DNA of 64,000 nucleotides from Mesodorylaimus sp. YZB2_4 (taxonomy: Eukaryota; Nematoda; Enoplea; Dorylaimida; Dorylaimidae): NCBI GenBank assembly GCA_030248295.1, contig JASANH010000055.1, positions 186,001-250,000 on the forward strand, read 5' to 3'. Shown in pieces: positions 12,301-25,140 of the stretch. The notes beneath the pieces were generated by a model. It was given only the letters and a program-made list of their open reading frames with translations. It had not been told where the DNA came from and ran no database searches. Positions within the stretch are counted from its first letter, which is position 1, and the number at the start of each line of letters is the position of its first letter. The translations under genes and the position numbers were made by a program.

Positions 12301-15300
12301 AATTTTGTCTCTTAGGTGCGCGCCTTGAGTGCACCAGCAGCCGCACGTCATACCTACTTCCCTTCTCCTCCTATTCCACCGCTAAATACCAACCGTAACG
12401 AGGTCGGACCCAAGTTTCATATTCGACGCGCCGAGTCGATATGGAACGGGTTTGGGAATTCCATCTTGGTGGTGGGTAAGAACAACTTTCATGGCCAGCC
12501 GACCGTGTCATAGGAAATGCTCAGCCGTGTCTAGTCTCATAACACTAGCTCTCGTCAACACAGTTGCATACTCGCTCCTAATGTTATTAGGTAGCTACAA
12601 TCTTAGAACCACTGTCCCAGATGGGACGTCCATCAATGTTTGTGATGCGAAATTTATTTTTTTACTGTTCTAACGATCGAACTCATCCTCAATTTAATAT
12701 TGGCGGAAAAGAAATGAGGTCTGTGCAGACTCCAGAATACTGTGTGTAAATTTCTGCTAATTCCACCCATCCCTCCATGTTCTTGCAGCTTATTAAAATT
12801 CCTTTTTTGATGACGCAAGCGAGGAGAGGAAATAAAATTGCGCCTCCTGGAGAAAACAGAAGCCTGCCTGATTCTGACACGCTTCGGAACAGTAATTTGC
12901 TTACTTATTTTCAATATTTTGCTCTTGCAAATCGATCAACACTTTGCCTCGCGCGTTTCGCTCAGTTTGCCTCTTTCTAGAACCCAAAGCTATATTTTAC
13001 GACGAATTTTTCTTGACAAGAATATGTGCATCCTGCGTCACATGTTTGCTGCAGTTTCAAATGACTCTTTGTAATTTGAATCTTATTGTGTCCCTGTTTT
13101 GTTTTGAAATGAATTATGTTTATAAGGGGAGCGCGGCCTGCCTATGAAGTTGTTATTTCATGCACTTGGCAGCCCTCTACGAGGTATCGCGAGGTGTTGT
13201 GGATCCCTAGCCTCGTAAGTTATCACTATTGCTTACTGATACTTATCAAAGCCCAAGCTGCCTCAGCAGTCGTCCGTAGCATTATTGCGCGTGCGAAGGC
13301 CACTACGTTGAGGACATCGATATGAATATGTTAGCCTGCCAGATGTCGCCCTTGGTTATATTGGAATTCTACTTGCCTTGTGTGGCAATGAACCCAAGCC
13401 AAAATGCGCTGGAAATTTTTGCTTGGTGCTTTAAGGTTTGACGCGAATTTATTTTTTTGTTGGTGCACGCTGTATTTTCTAACATTCGCCGCATTTTAAT
13501 TTTGAAATCCGCGCCTAATTTAAAACAGCTGGTTTAAATGCCTCATCTTCCCTAGTTGTAGAGTATATACTTGGCGTTTTACAGTAACAGCACGAGAGTT
13601 AAAAAATGCTCATGTTCGTGTTTGACAAAACGCAGGTTTGCGCACTCCAAGGGGCGGAATCATGGATTCTTCAGACTGTGAAAATCCTTAGTCTTTCAGA
13701 AATCGACTAGAATCTCTCAGAAAAAGAAAGATATTTTTGTTTAAATTTATTCAAAAGTTTTTTCAGAAAAAAAAGTTTTGTAATTAATTGAATCGGAAAA
13801 CCTCTATTTTGCGCTTTTTCATGCAGTATTGCACACTAATGTCTTCGTTGCGTGAGCCGATGCGATTTTTTTGAGCTTTCTTTCCCACACATTAGCCCAC
13901 TTCGATCAGGGACTGACAGTTATTCTTGGGGCTAAGATTAGCGACTAAATCCTTAGCAAATCTGTACTCTTCTGTACCACAGGGATCTAACGAAGAATCA
14001 AGGATGTAATAGGTGCATTTTTTCATTTTTCCATTATGTGAGAAAAGCCAAGTTCAATTCTGTCTCAGGTTTTCGTTCTTCGTCCCTCGACGAGTGTGCA
14101 AACATGGCTGTCTAGCTAGCTTGCCTGTGCAATCCTGTTGGGCAATGGTCAGAGCGACAAAATGGCGAATCAGCTTGTTCGAGCGGCGAGGGAGGTCGTC
14201 AATAAAGGCTTGGATCATCACTGTAGATACAATATAATTTGATGAGGGGCGACGAAAAAAATATTTTCAATACTCATGTGGCCGAACTCGACAAGGCACG
14301 AGGCCATGTAAAAAACACTAGTTTAGAACAAAGTAATTTTATAACAGTTACGGATATTGAATTTTTCTTCCTTGTGAAGAAATTTTGATGAAGATATTTT
14401 CATCTCGGGCCTGTCACGCCCACAGAAATTTTGTTTTCCTGGCATACGGGGAATAAAACGGGCTGTTATCGTTCGATGATTTCTGATGCAGCTAATTGCC
14501 TGGGAAATATAAAATGGTCTTCAGTCAGCTTAGCTACCTTCTGCACGCATGTCCGTTATCCAGATCTAATTTAAAAAGTCTTATTCCCATGTTACTACCT
14601 GCCTCGACCCCCCGTCCGACCTGTTAAAGCCTCCTACCTGCTATGCTTAGAAGGTGACCTTTATATGAATTTTTCCAGCTATTTTCTCACGAGTAGTCCC
14701 GTTCAGCAACTCTGCAGGTGTTTTCCCTAACTTCGTCTCTGTAAATTTCCTGCTTAGCAATTTTGTTTTAGGGCAAATCGTTGGTTTCCTGATTGCTCGA
14801 AAATCCGCCCTCCAAAAAAGGCAAAACTTTTGAGTTGGCCGATTATTAAAGTTCCTGAATGCAAAATCATGCGGGACCAGACGCGATATGTGGGCGATCC
14901 CCCGTTGCTTTTCCATTAATGCAATTTTCAATATTTCAAGGTTTCGTGATTGATAAGGTTAGGTTGGATAAATAAGTTATATTCTATTGAAACAGGTGAA
15001 TAACATAAGTCGGCCAGTAGACAAGGTTGGATATTTTATGCCCGCTGATCATGCGGTCTGCCAGAAATCGTGGCAAGTGAAACAGGCGACACATGAAATT
15101 CGGAACTTACGAGAAGAACTATTTTTTGTCGAATACGATGCTTGAGAGTTTGTCTCTCATCAGGCCTGCATTTCTCCCATCTTTTAATCAGCAGCCTACG
15201 GAGCTAGAGAGACTGATTAGCTTTAAAAATTTTTGTCTTTAGACAAATGGGTAGCCCGCAGGTATTCCTTCCGAGCTTTCTGGCGCTAGCTATGACTACT

Positions 15301-15605
15301 TACACGTGGCCGAGAGACCTACATTTCCGAGGTTTTCTTGAATCAGTATGCTACCACGCTGCGGTTGCTAACCAAGACCAGGGGTGCCCGCGGCTTATGA
15401 AAGGATTGGATATGCGTGGATGGCGTGTTGTTCAGGATGGAGTGCAAGTTGCGTAAATGTTTTTCTTTTTACAGGCTCTAATTTCCTGTCAGTTGGAAAT
15501 GATTTCTTTAGAAGGTGACATTCAGGAATCGGTATGAAGACGAGAAAGCTCGCTGCGCTAGGCTAATCGTTAGTCCACTGATAACAAGGAAAAGAAAAAC
15601 TGATC
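6347..15605. other. T-rich region upstream of the dopamine receptor, no gene recognised
   Basis: No reading frame carries a recognisable domain. From about 7 kb to 14.5 kb the + strand is visibly richer in T than A, as are introns of the + strand genes here, while the antisense of the Smaug gene shows the opposite. This could mean that long leader introns of the dopamine receptor, or an unrecognised + strand transcript, cross this stretch. A 10-bp inverted repeat around TAGTTCGTGT lies at 7484-7510. CG-rich sequence at 9810-9930 could be a promoter or leader exon. Confidence 0.35.
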
Positions 15606-15626
15606 GTGAGCCTTCGACGTGAAACC

Positions 15627-18600
15627 ATGACGACCACATTGTCTGTGATTCTGATGGAAATCGTTCAGAAGGCCATGGAGGCGCAGAACCTGTCCACTTC
15701 TCGTCGAGTCACCGCTTCGCCGCACAAGATGAGACCGTCAAAAATTGCACTGACCACTACAACTCTATTGAGTGAAATTGCGACTTTCAGATCTGTCAAT
15801 TCATCCATTCCTTGCTCTTTCAAGCTTAATTCCAGTCAAAGCTTTGGATTAGCAGATTGCTATAATACGAGTATAAATGATACTGGATCTGCGCTGGCGG
15901 GATTAGGACCAGCTTCGTATTGGGCCTTGGCCTTATTGCTAATACCAACGTTTACATTGTTCGGAAATCTGTTAGTGATTATCAGCGTTGTGAGGTGCCG
16001 TAATTTGCATAGTCCTATTAATTATTTCATTCTGGGTTTGGCTATTGCTGATATGTGCGTGGCCATGGCTGTCATGCCTTTCGCCGTATATGTGGAGGTA
16101 AGGACAGTTCGGATGGTAAGATATAGAGGTCCCGGACACGCAGATACTTGGATAATATTTACGATCTCTTTAGCTCCAAGACTTTGAATATCCCTTTGTA
16201 TGTTTTTCTAGATATACAGGCTCTTTCATGTGCCAGCAATCGCTCTGAATCTTTTCTTTAGTTCTGAGAAAGTTTGTGAGAAATTGTACGCACTGAGATT
16301 TTTTAAGGCAAATTTTGATGCATTTTCGCAGCCTCGCGGGTTCGGCATCCTATAGTTCATGTTTATACTTCTTTATGCTTTCAAAGGCCACAGTCTCGTA
16401 TTATACTGTAAACTGTTTGCTGCAGGCTTAGAATCAGTTAGTCAGGCATATACAGTACTATTCACCGACTCTGGTCCGCGTGTATGCGATGTAAACCGAC
16501 ATCTTTCCTTTCAGTTCAATAACAGCTGGGAACTCGGAACACTATTGTGCGACCTGTACTGTGCAGCTGATGTTACGTGCAGCACGGCTTCCATTTTCTT
16601 ATTAACGGTGATCAGCTTCGACAGGTAGGTTATAAAATGTCGTTCGGTGCAAATCTCTGCGATTATTCTTCCCAGTCATGGAAACATTGTAAAGCTGGCA
16701 TGCAAACTGAGACACATGGACATGTCTTTACGTAGGTGCAAGATAAAGGGTACCAGCCTAAACACCTCGGACACCCCGTAGTCAAAGATCGTGAGAACTA
16801 CCTGTCTTCAGACCCCTTGTAAGGGAAAACATAGAAAGGAGGATGGCCGTGCCCTTTACTACCAGTCTCCAAAGTCAGTTTAATGCAGTAAAGGCGACCT
16901 TAAACGCAAATGAGGCGAATCGTTATCATCAAATAAGTGATGTGTGGAAACCAGCAATCGCGGCATGTCCTCAGATCCCTGAAAGCCTGCACAGTGCAGT
17001 GTTAGTGCACAACACTCTGGGACCTTGAGGATGCGACTACTCATGTACTCGCCTACTGTATATGCTCTGACCTTCTGAACCCCCTTAAACCCAGCGCAGT
17101 GAGTGCTCCCCCTAGCACTTATGGTTGATGAAGTAGGGGCACCCAGGTGCGAGCTACTCGTATGAGCGACCAAACTATGTGGGACTTTCAACGGGCTTGT
17201 CCAGAGAGATGGAGAGGCAGCCGCAGCGGATCTTATTCCTCCCTCCGGGGGTGGTAAGTATATCGATTCGTCTCTAGCCAAGGAGTGTCGGTCACATTAA
17301 ACATGCAGGAGGATACCGCCAGCGCGCAATAGCGCTGGCGGTATCCGGCCGGTAACGGCCCTACCTATGCACAGTGGATTTTTGTCTTCCGCAGGTTTGG
17401 AAGCTCTGCTGTTATGCACTTGTACACTGAACGTAGGAGTGTACATACAGTAGGTATTATAAATCGCACTCCAGGGCCACGTTGTATTTACTATGAAAGT
17501 AACACTTTTGGCACTAACTTTGTGCAGGTATGTGGCAGCCACTCAGCCGATACGCTATGCCAACAGCGCCAAAGGCATTGGTCGGGTAGCAGCTATCAAT
17601 TTGGCAGTTTGGTTGGTGTCTATGCTTATCGCCAGCCCTATGGTTCTGGGATTGAACAATGTTCCTGAGCGCGATGAAACGAAATGCATGTTTTATAATG
17701 CAGATTTCAGTAAGAATTATAGATTTCTTTGAGGAGCTGCGTGATTCGCTAAGGTTTGTTTTTCAGTCATTTATTCCTCGACGGGCTCGTTTTGCATACC
17801 GTTAGTAATCATTATCTACTTGTACGGTCGTATTTATTGCGTCATTCGAGAACGGAGTCGTTTCGCTCAGCAAAGACGGCATGTTTTGGGTGGTGCGTCG
17901 CGGTTCAGCGTGGCAGGCGGTGCCGAAAAGTCAATTGCTATTTGTCCGACAGATCGTGTGGCTCAAACCAAGGAACCTACAACTCATGTCCTATCTCCGG
18001 CCACTGCTGCCAATTCAAGGACAAATACGGGCGATCGAGGGGACTCGACTGAACATCAGCAACTCTTGAATGTTGTCAGTTCTGCCGACAGATACGCGGA
18101 CGAAGTTGAGGATAGGCCAACCAGGAAAAGAAGCAAATCCATTGGACCCACGGCTGCAGGGGAATTGACCACAGCCGCCCTCAAGAAGGGTGCGCAAAGA
18201 TTTTAAAACTCCTCACAGAATCTAAGTACATGTTTTATTTAGGATCACAGAAAACTACAGCGAGTCTGAAATTGCCTTCGTCCGCGACAGAAAACATAAA
18301 GTGGACTGCCGCAGAAAAACGAAAGAGCCGTTTCAAAAGGGCTTCGACTCAAACTTGCTCTTCTGCGTCGTCAGCAGGGAATCGCCGGGCGAGCAGCCGT
18401 TTCAGTTTTCGCACCCCTCTTCACGAAAGCGATAGCAGCGTGACGTCCTCGTCATCGTCGTCGATCAAGGAAGAGATAGAATACGAAGAGCATACCGAAG
18501 ACCTTATTAGGCATTTGCAAAAAACTAGCCACGCCTTGGCCTCGGGCCAGCCGTACAGTATGCCCGACGGGAAACGGAAATCGATCTTGTTCACTGGGGG

Positions 18601-20751
18601 GTGTAATTCTTTTTTCCGCAATGTTGCGAACGCTGTCACTGGCGATGGGTGTCATGCCACGAATGGTGCCAGAAGGCCCTCGTGGAATCAGGGTACGATC
18701 AGTAACAGTACGACAGAAACGACTGGCTGCAGCTCGCAGGTAAGACACTTGCATCCGCACCTGCGGGGTAAACCGTCTCAAAGCAGCAACTGAGGAGGAC
18801 GAGTGCTAAGCTCATTCAGTGCAAGCGGTAAATTCTGTCCGTCAGTTCCTCCTGCTGTGTCATTTCACAGCTCTTGTGCAGCAGCGAGTCCGCATCTCGC
18901 TAACGATGAGCCTGGCCTTGCAGCGGTTTATCCGCATGCCAAATGTAGGCATCCGACAGGACATTAGAAACATTGTGCCAAGACATGACGTATACAGGAA
19001 CCTCGGCCAAAAGCAGACGTACTGTACCAAAAGAGCAGAAGAGCAAATGGCACCCACTATGTCAACTACCTCTAACCTGTCCATGTGCTCGATTTTAGAC
19101 CCGCGGCTCTGAATTTTCGGGGCCAGATGCATCATCGCCACCACCGTACCACACCATTTCCCCGTGCTCAATGTTTGAACGCTCGAAATCGGTCTCAATC
19201 AACGAAGATGAAAACAACCCAAACGGATTAAGGGCGTCTTTGTCTGCCACTGTATCCTTGAATCCAAGTATGGTGCCCAGCTTGAGGGCCAACAGCGCGT
19301 CGCCCACAATTCGAACAGAGCTAATACGACGACCACCCGCATTGCATTTTCATTCGCCAGCCTCCATTAAAAATTCGACAGACAGTCATCAACTTGGTTG
19401 CCAGACTCAAGCTCCTCCCGTCTGCGTCTATCCTGCTGCTGCCAATGGTGCGAGTGGACCTGTTGCTGGCAGCCGCCACACGGGGCTGTCCAAAACGGGC
19501 TCTGCGTCGCCGCCAGTTACGTCCACTTTGCGCGGCACAGTGCAACATCGCACTTACGACACTTTTGAACCATTCGGTTGGAGCGAAACGAAAATTCCGT
19601 CGAAGAACTTGCCTCGAACGACCACAGTGGCGCCGTTTGTGGCGACAAGCGATGAAACGCTTGGCAGCCGGGTCATCGAAAATTTGACAGTTAGTCTAAA
19701 ACTAGGCGACGAAACGCGTAGTTTGAGCCACAATGAACTGATGTCCAAAAATGGGTATATCGTCAGTAACCCGATGGGCCAAATTAATGGTTACACTTCG
19801 TTGATCAAAAGTAGTGTAGAATTATCGGGAGCGGGTAGCGTCGATCGCAATTCTCTGACCCCACCCAAGTTTCGACATCATCCGACCCGACCATTACCAA
19901 CCGATCCTAACAGAGGCAACTCCAGGTGGTTTCGTCGACTGTCGACCAGACTAAGTACGTGGAGACGAAAACACGAGTCTATTTTCGCCAATGGAACTGT
20001 TGCGAGTGGAAGCACTCTTGTGGTCGGTGCGAACAAGATGGTGACTGTGACTGCGACTGCCGTGGCTTCAGCGCGCGTACAACCAGCCGATGCGATAACA
20101 GCGCCAAAACAGCAACCTAAAGCTCTGAAAAAAGTTACAAAATCGCAAAGAAAGGAAAAGAAAGCTACGAAAACTTTGGCCATTGTGTTAGGTAAGCTGG
20201 TTGCCTGGCTGGAATTGAGTCCTGGAAGTACCATATCGGTACCTTCTACTGTACGTCATGAAGGAGAGGATGCCCTGCCTAGCGAGAATGTGTGTTGATG
20301 AGCTAATGCGCTTGCCTTGTCCATTCACATATCGCTTGCTATTGGAAGTGATTTGTTCAGCGCTTAACCAAGTGCACAAACTAAAAATTTGCTGATTACT
20401 TTTCCATTGGCACTCGGGTGTGCTTTACAATTTCCAACTTTTTCAGGAATTTTCTTAATCTGCTGGCTGCCATTCTTCACACTCAACCTACTGAACGCTG
20501 TTTGCATCAAAATGGAATACTCATCATGTCAAGTTGGATTCCTGCCATTTTTCTTGACCACTTGGCTCGGTTATATGAACTCATTGATGAACCCAATCAG
20601 TAAGTTTCCTGTTCTTACGACTTCTATAATCACCTGTCCATAATGCCATTTCGACCTTCCAGTCTACACAATTTTCAATATGGATTTCCGACGCGCTTTC
20701 AAACAAGTCCTGTGCCCATGCCTTGTGAAGCATCGAACCAGGAGAGTATAA
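15627..20751 (+). CDS. D2-like dopamine receptor, 8 exons, about 1005 aa
   Basis: Exons are 15627-16097, 16515-16624, 17528-17709, 17767-18189, 18243-18739, 19099-20191, 20447-20599 and 20663-20751; phases agree throughout. It is a rhodopsin-class amine receptor, predicted at the plasma membrane and coupled to Gi/o like other D2-type receptors. Five N-glycosylation sites precede TM1. The TM3 Asp that binds amines (about D176), DRY split by intron 2, TM5 serines (YSSTGS), TM6 CWLPFF and TM7 NPIIYTIFN are all present. The loop between TM5 and TM6 is about 630 aa, rich in Ser, Thr, Arg and Lys, and encoded mostly by exons 4-6; this is far longer than in typical D2 receptors. The C-tail is short with a CPC palmitoylation-type motif, also typical of D2. 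ATG at 15627 is the first in a frame open from 15606; upstream exons are possible. Substrate dopamine is inferred from family similarity; a close tyramine or octopamine receptor is less likely. Confidence 0.92.
17311..17346. repeat. Perfect 15-bp hairpin in dopamine receptor intron 2
   Basis: GGATACCGCCAGCGC at 17311-17325 is followed, after GCAATA, by its exact reverse complement at 17332-17346. It lies about 180 bp upstream of exon 3. It could form a stable RNA stem in the pre-mRNA; function unknown. Confidence 0.85.
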
Positions 20752-21072
20752 ATGACGCAAAACAAAGTGTCCCGTCCTGACCGACATTATTCCAGGCTAC
20801 TGTATTTGCCCATTCGTATCGTGTGTAACATCACCTTTGTTGCTTCCTCCCCCTCGTTGTTGTCGAACATACTCATCGAAAATGAACGTATCCATCGCAA
20901 AATGGTTGTGCTCTGTGAATGTAGCCAGTTGTGCAAATGTACACAGTGTACTGAATTGAAACAAACCCGCAGACTTCCTTCGTTCTCGTTAATCACATTC
21001 AGATATGTACCCCTTTGTCACGAAACCTTCGTTAGCTTGCTTATTCAATGTTTCCTCATGCTGTCACTGACT

Positions 21073-21161
21073 GGGGGGGGGGGGGGGGAGAAAAAGTGGG
21101 ACAATGTCGGGGCACCGGGGGGGGTAGACTTTGTGTCGATGGGTTTCTGCCCCCCCCCCCC
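21073..21161. repeat. Poly-G tract followed by poly-C tract
   Basis: Sixteen G at 21073-21088, eight G at 21117-21124 and twelve C at 21150-21161 lie in the presumed 3' UTR of the dopamine receptor. The G and C runs could pair as a hairpin, or the G runs could form quadruplexes. Confidence 0.8.
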
Positions 21162-21176
21162 TCTGGCACTGAAGAT

Positions 21177-21302
21177 AATAAATCAAGACAGGATGATAAG
21201 TAAATTTTGGAAGAAGTCAGAAAAGTGCAGATGGCGCCGTGAAATGTATTGTCTTCAGTATTGTACTCATTAGGGAATATAGTCACGCCAGGGCGGAATA
21301 AA
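21177..21302 (+). terminator. Candidate polyadenylation signals for the dopamine receptor
   Basis: AATAAA occurs at 21177-21182 and 21297-21302, 426 and 546 bp after the stop codon. They are the first such hexamers I found downstream. No cleavage evidence exists. Confidence 0.4.
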
Positions 21303-23166
21303 ACGCCCATTCGTCCCTCGTGAATTAAATGAGGAAGCCCTTTCGAAAAAATAGGTCACGAAAGCAGGTGCTTGATCTATTCTTTGATTATTTTCAATTG
21401 GGCGTTCGGAAGCCTTCAATTTATTTTCAGGCGATATACAATATTCAGACTGGAAATTTCATTGGGTGGAGGGGGCGGGAACAATGAAATAAATTACTGC
21501 TCTGCTTAATGAAGAACCTTGTGAGCTAGAAGTTGATGACTTCAAAACAGTGTGGGTCATATCCATAGCTATACAAATATATCTTTAGGCTGTAGAAAAG
21601 ACTTGATCAACCGTTCGTGCGTGGTCCAATCGATCGTGTACAGTTTTTTGACTTGAAAGGAGCGAGGGTGCGCTGTATTGCTGTAACAGGTGAGCCCCGC
21701 ATCGCCTGGGCCCAAATGCCCAAGTAAACCGCTTGCTCCAAGTCAATTTGATGTTGCTGCATCCCTGAACCAATTTTTCAAAGAAAGCCAGCTCATTAGC
21801 TACACAATATGTTCAAATAATGATGGACTATCGTACTGTACTGTCCAGTAGGTACAATTGGCCTACATGCATGCAAGTGCGACCTCCGGCTAGCGGGACA
21901 TGGCGAGTGGGAGAGAATAATTGATCTCCCCTAACTGGGAGACGTCAACCTCTCGGGTTGATGTTTCAGCCGCAGGTAATAGTCGCAAGACACCTTGCCC
22001 CAGCCGGAGTTTTTATTTCATCGACTCTCTCCTACACCCGCTAAACACGGTTGCACAAGGTTCTTCGCTGACTTGGAAGAAAGATCTGAGAAGAAACAAC
22101 TCTGATTATCATCTTGACAATGCGCGCGATAACGTGTGCACGGCATGCTATACAAGATCTTGCTTCCAGCATGTTACACTGTGATGATCTCAATCACGGC
22201 ACTGCACGATCTGTATTGCCCGTCGTCAATGTGCCCCCAGCAAGGTATCGTCTCGCACCTAGCAGCATCTCACAACGCTTTGTCCATTACAGTGTGTTAC
22301 GTTCGACCACTGTAAGAACACGCAGATCCATTACATTCACCTCGACCACAGACTTTGTCAGCTTGTATCCCAGCGCTGTCAACTTACGTCCTGCGATTAG
22401 CGAAAACGCACTTGACCGCAGTTGGTCCAGTTTTAAAAAGGTAGCGTGTGCTCGTCCACTTCATTTTCACAATCATGTTTTCACTTTTGCATATCAGTAG
22501 GAGCACGATGAAATGGTTTTAGCCCAATTTTACCCCATTTGCGATTTCAGGGGCTTACAAACTTTTCTCTTCCGCACCGTGGAAATGTTCTCAAGCGTTC
22601 CTGCCACTACTAGAGCACGAAATGAAGTGGATGGATTTGCAAGGAGGCGGGGCTTGCGTCAATCGATTGTGGGCCGTTGGAACAGGATGAGATTAAGACA
22701 CCACAGAAGTGCTATGATATGAGTCAAACATTTGTGCTCATGGCTGTACAAATTCTTTATCCCAAATCGGGTTTCATAAAACTGTAAGTTTTTCGACACA
22801 AATTTCAAAATTTGAAGATAACTGTACAAAAAACGTCGAAATGTTTATTCTACTTGTTACTTTGTCTGTATAAACTTGTGATACGCTGGACTTTTCTGTA
22901 ATTTGTGGGGTCAATGCGATGTAGCTGCTTCTGTTATCCAATTGAGCAGTTTTCAACCTTTGTAGTTGCAGTGCGCCCACTTCTAACCAGTGTGACAGAA
23001 AGCTCAGCCAGCACATCAATCAGATTGCACTCAAAATCTTCTCGGCTTTCTTATACTGCGTGAATGCGATAGCTTTGAAATGTCCTATGCTGCGAAGGAT
23101 TTAAGTTCCTGAGAAACGCATGTTTGAACAACACCATGTGGGCGGCAGAGCAATTTTGCTTTGCAG
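21303..23166. other. Intergenic, no gene recognised
   Basis: The frame at 22114-22500 (128 codons) has no family resemblance. No upstream receptor exon matching the orphan exon at 23167 was found here. Confidence 0.4.
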
Positions 23167-23354
23167 GGTTTCGAATAATGTCTGTTCCGAGCCACCACCG
23201 TTGTGCGACCCCTATCGTGTACGGAATACTGATCATTGGCCAAACGTTTATAACCCCAACATGCGCCCTGGTTTGTGATAATCAAATCAGAAAACAAACG
23301 AAAAAGCATCTGCGGATGAAGGTTACAGCAACGCCGACGATGCAGAGAATATAG
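23167..23354 (+). pseudogene. Orphan last exon of a serpentine receptor
   Basis: After a good acceptor (TTTTGCTTTGCAG) the frame reads GFRIMSVPSHHRCATPIVYG and continues for a total of 62 residues to a stop. It aligns over its whole length with the last exons of the receptors at 28694 and 36403 (shared FRIMS, ATP/VTP-I-YG, LIIGQ, Q-KK-LRMK). It would encode the end of TM6, TM7 and the tail. No matching first exon is visible between the dopamine receptor and this point, so it is a decayed or incomplete gene copy. It is more divergent than the other two are from each other, so it is the older duplicate. Confidence 0.75.
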
Positions 23355-23529
23355 ATGGTCTGCTGATTCGAGGAGTGTATGTAGGCCAGTTGAGCCGTTC
23401 CTGATTGCACCATTTACTATAGTTGAACTGTTCTGGTTTCCGCCATGTCCTAATTGAGCAGGGCCGAATATCCTAATTGCGCTTTTTCTGTTGTGCTACT
23501 CTTTGATTCAGCCAGGTCATTTACTGTTT

Positions 23530-23905
23530 GGCCAGCTTCCACTGAACCAGCCAAACCGAACCAGAACCAGCGTTATGGAGCCGAACCAGACCAGGCCGGC
23601 CACACCAGGACCAACCTGCATGTTTTGTATTATTTCCCACTGACTGACAGTGCAAAAATAGAAAAATTCTCGGTTAAAATAGCTGCTGGTGAGGGGACAT
23701 TCATAAACTAGGAATTATGGTGGGTGTCTCTTGATCTTCACAGCAATTGAGCAAGATGTTGAGCTTTACTTCAACTCGTCTAGTCTAGTTTAACTTAGCA
23801 GCAAAAAAACCTATGCTCTACTCCGATCCTGGTTCAGCCCTGGTCTAGTCTGGTTCGGGACCTTGTTTGCTTACAAAAGCTGGTTCGGTCGAGTCTGGGT
23901 CTGTG
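23530..23905. repeat. Degenerate GAACCAG repeats in inverted arrangement
   Basis: The segment 23530-23605 carries repeated GAACCAG-like units on the + strand. The segment 23822-23905 carries the complementary CTGGTTC-like units. They could form an imperfect long hairpin about 375 bp across. Confidence 0.55.
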
Positions 23906-25140
23906 GTAGTTGCCTGTGTTTACTCGCAGAACATCTTACTTTGTAACATCCTGGTGAAAGTAAAGCGTAGTTACGGGTAGGTCCCTACTAGACGAGATGC
24001 TAAAAAAGCTGCGTTCCTGCAATGAAATTTCTGTTGGGTTCTTTGCGCAAGCCATCAAAATTTTAGAGATTAGTACCCACAGTATGAGCACTGATCACGA
24101 ATCTTTGCGGCACAGAGTGATTTCAATCCAAAGTCAACTTTACAGTTTCCCTTTTCCAGATCAAGAGCCAGGTTAGGTCCTAATCTCTGAGCATATATTA
24201 CAGTACTGTGTGTCGGAAAAAGATAATTTCTAGTCGTATGCGATATCAATTGCAAAGTCGAGACTGCTATGAGGACGTGGACTTTTGTTTTTCAGTGGTA
24301 TTATTGGTTTTGTAAATATTGACCTTGAGCATACCGCTCGAAAGAAATTGAAATGGGATGCGATGGGGATAATAATCAGCCGTTAATAGGAAGCATGTGA
24401 GCTACCTTTTGACTGGTGACCATAACCGTGCCATACCTTTCTAGTTTTCGATTTGTCTGTGAATAATAAATTAGCGTCTGTGTGTACTGATATACAAGTA
24501 CAAAAGTAAATTTCACCAGAGAAAACAGCTCGATTAGTAACTGGTGCACCTCAAAGCGGCGCAATCCGAAAGATGCAACTCGTAAGCGGTGCAACTGGCT
24601 ATTTCCCAACTCGAGATACTGTATGTACGAGTCTGGACTGTGCGTATCGTCGATTAGTTTCATTAAATAATAGTAGGTGCCAGATATATCTGATGTCTGG
24701 CATATATGTAGATATATGCCTAATAGTAACGATATACATACGGTGGTAAGTAGCTGCAAGTAGGAAAGAAGTGCTAAGCGTTGGACTTTGTTCTCGATGG
24801 TTTTATTTCCTATTCATCACGCTTATAAAAATCTTGCTTTATGCTACGTTGGGCAAGGCAGATTTCACGGCGCTATCATGTGCCGCCCTGATTATGGTAG
24901 TGCAGTTGTGCACTTCACTTGTATCTGCTCATGCTGTGTTCATGCCTGCACAGAGACCTTTGCGATTTTATTTCACTACATTTCCAAAAAATTCAAAACC
25001 TTGTGAGCATTTAAAAAATGCTCATTACCACAAGTCTAAAAAATTTTCCCGCCAATATTTTTTAAATTGTAATGTCCTGATGCCTCGTCATCTTTGCCCT
25101 TTGGTCGCCCCAATGGCTGATCCTCGTAGAGCCTCGCCAC
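23906..25140. other. Intergenic, no gene recognised
   Basis: Only short frames. TACWGTA motifs lie near 24199 and 24618, with dense GATATA/ATATGT words at 24685-24740. Confidence 0.4.

Noticed and set aside
22114-22500. 128-codon frame upstream of the orphan receptor exon
   Set aside because: It has no transmembrane segments and no similarity to receptor exon 1.
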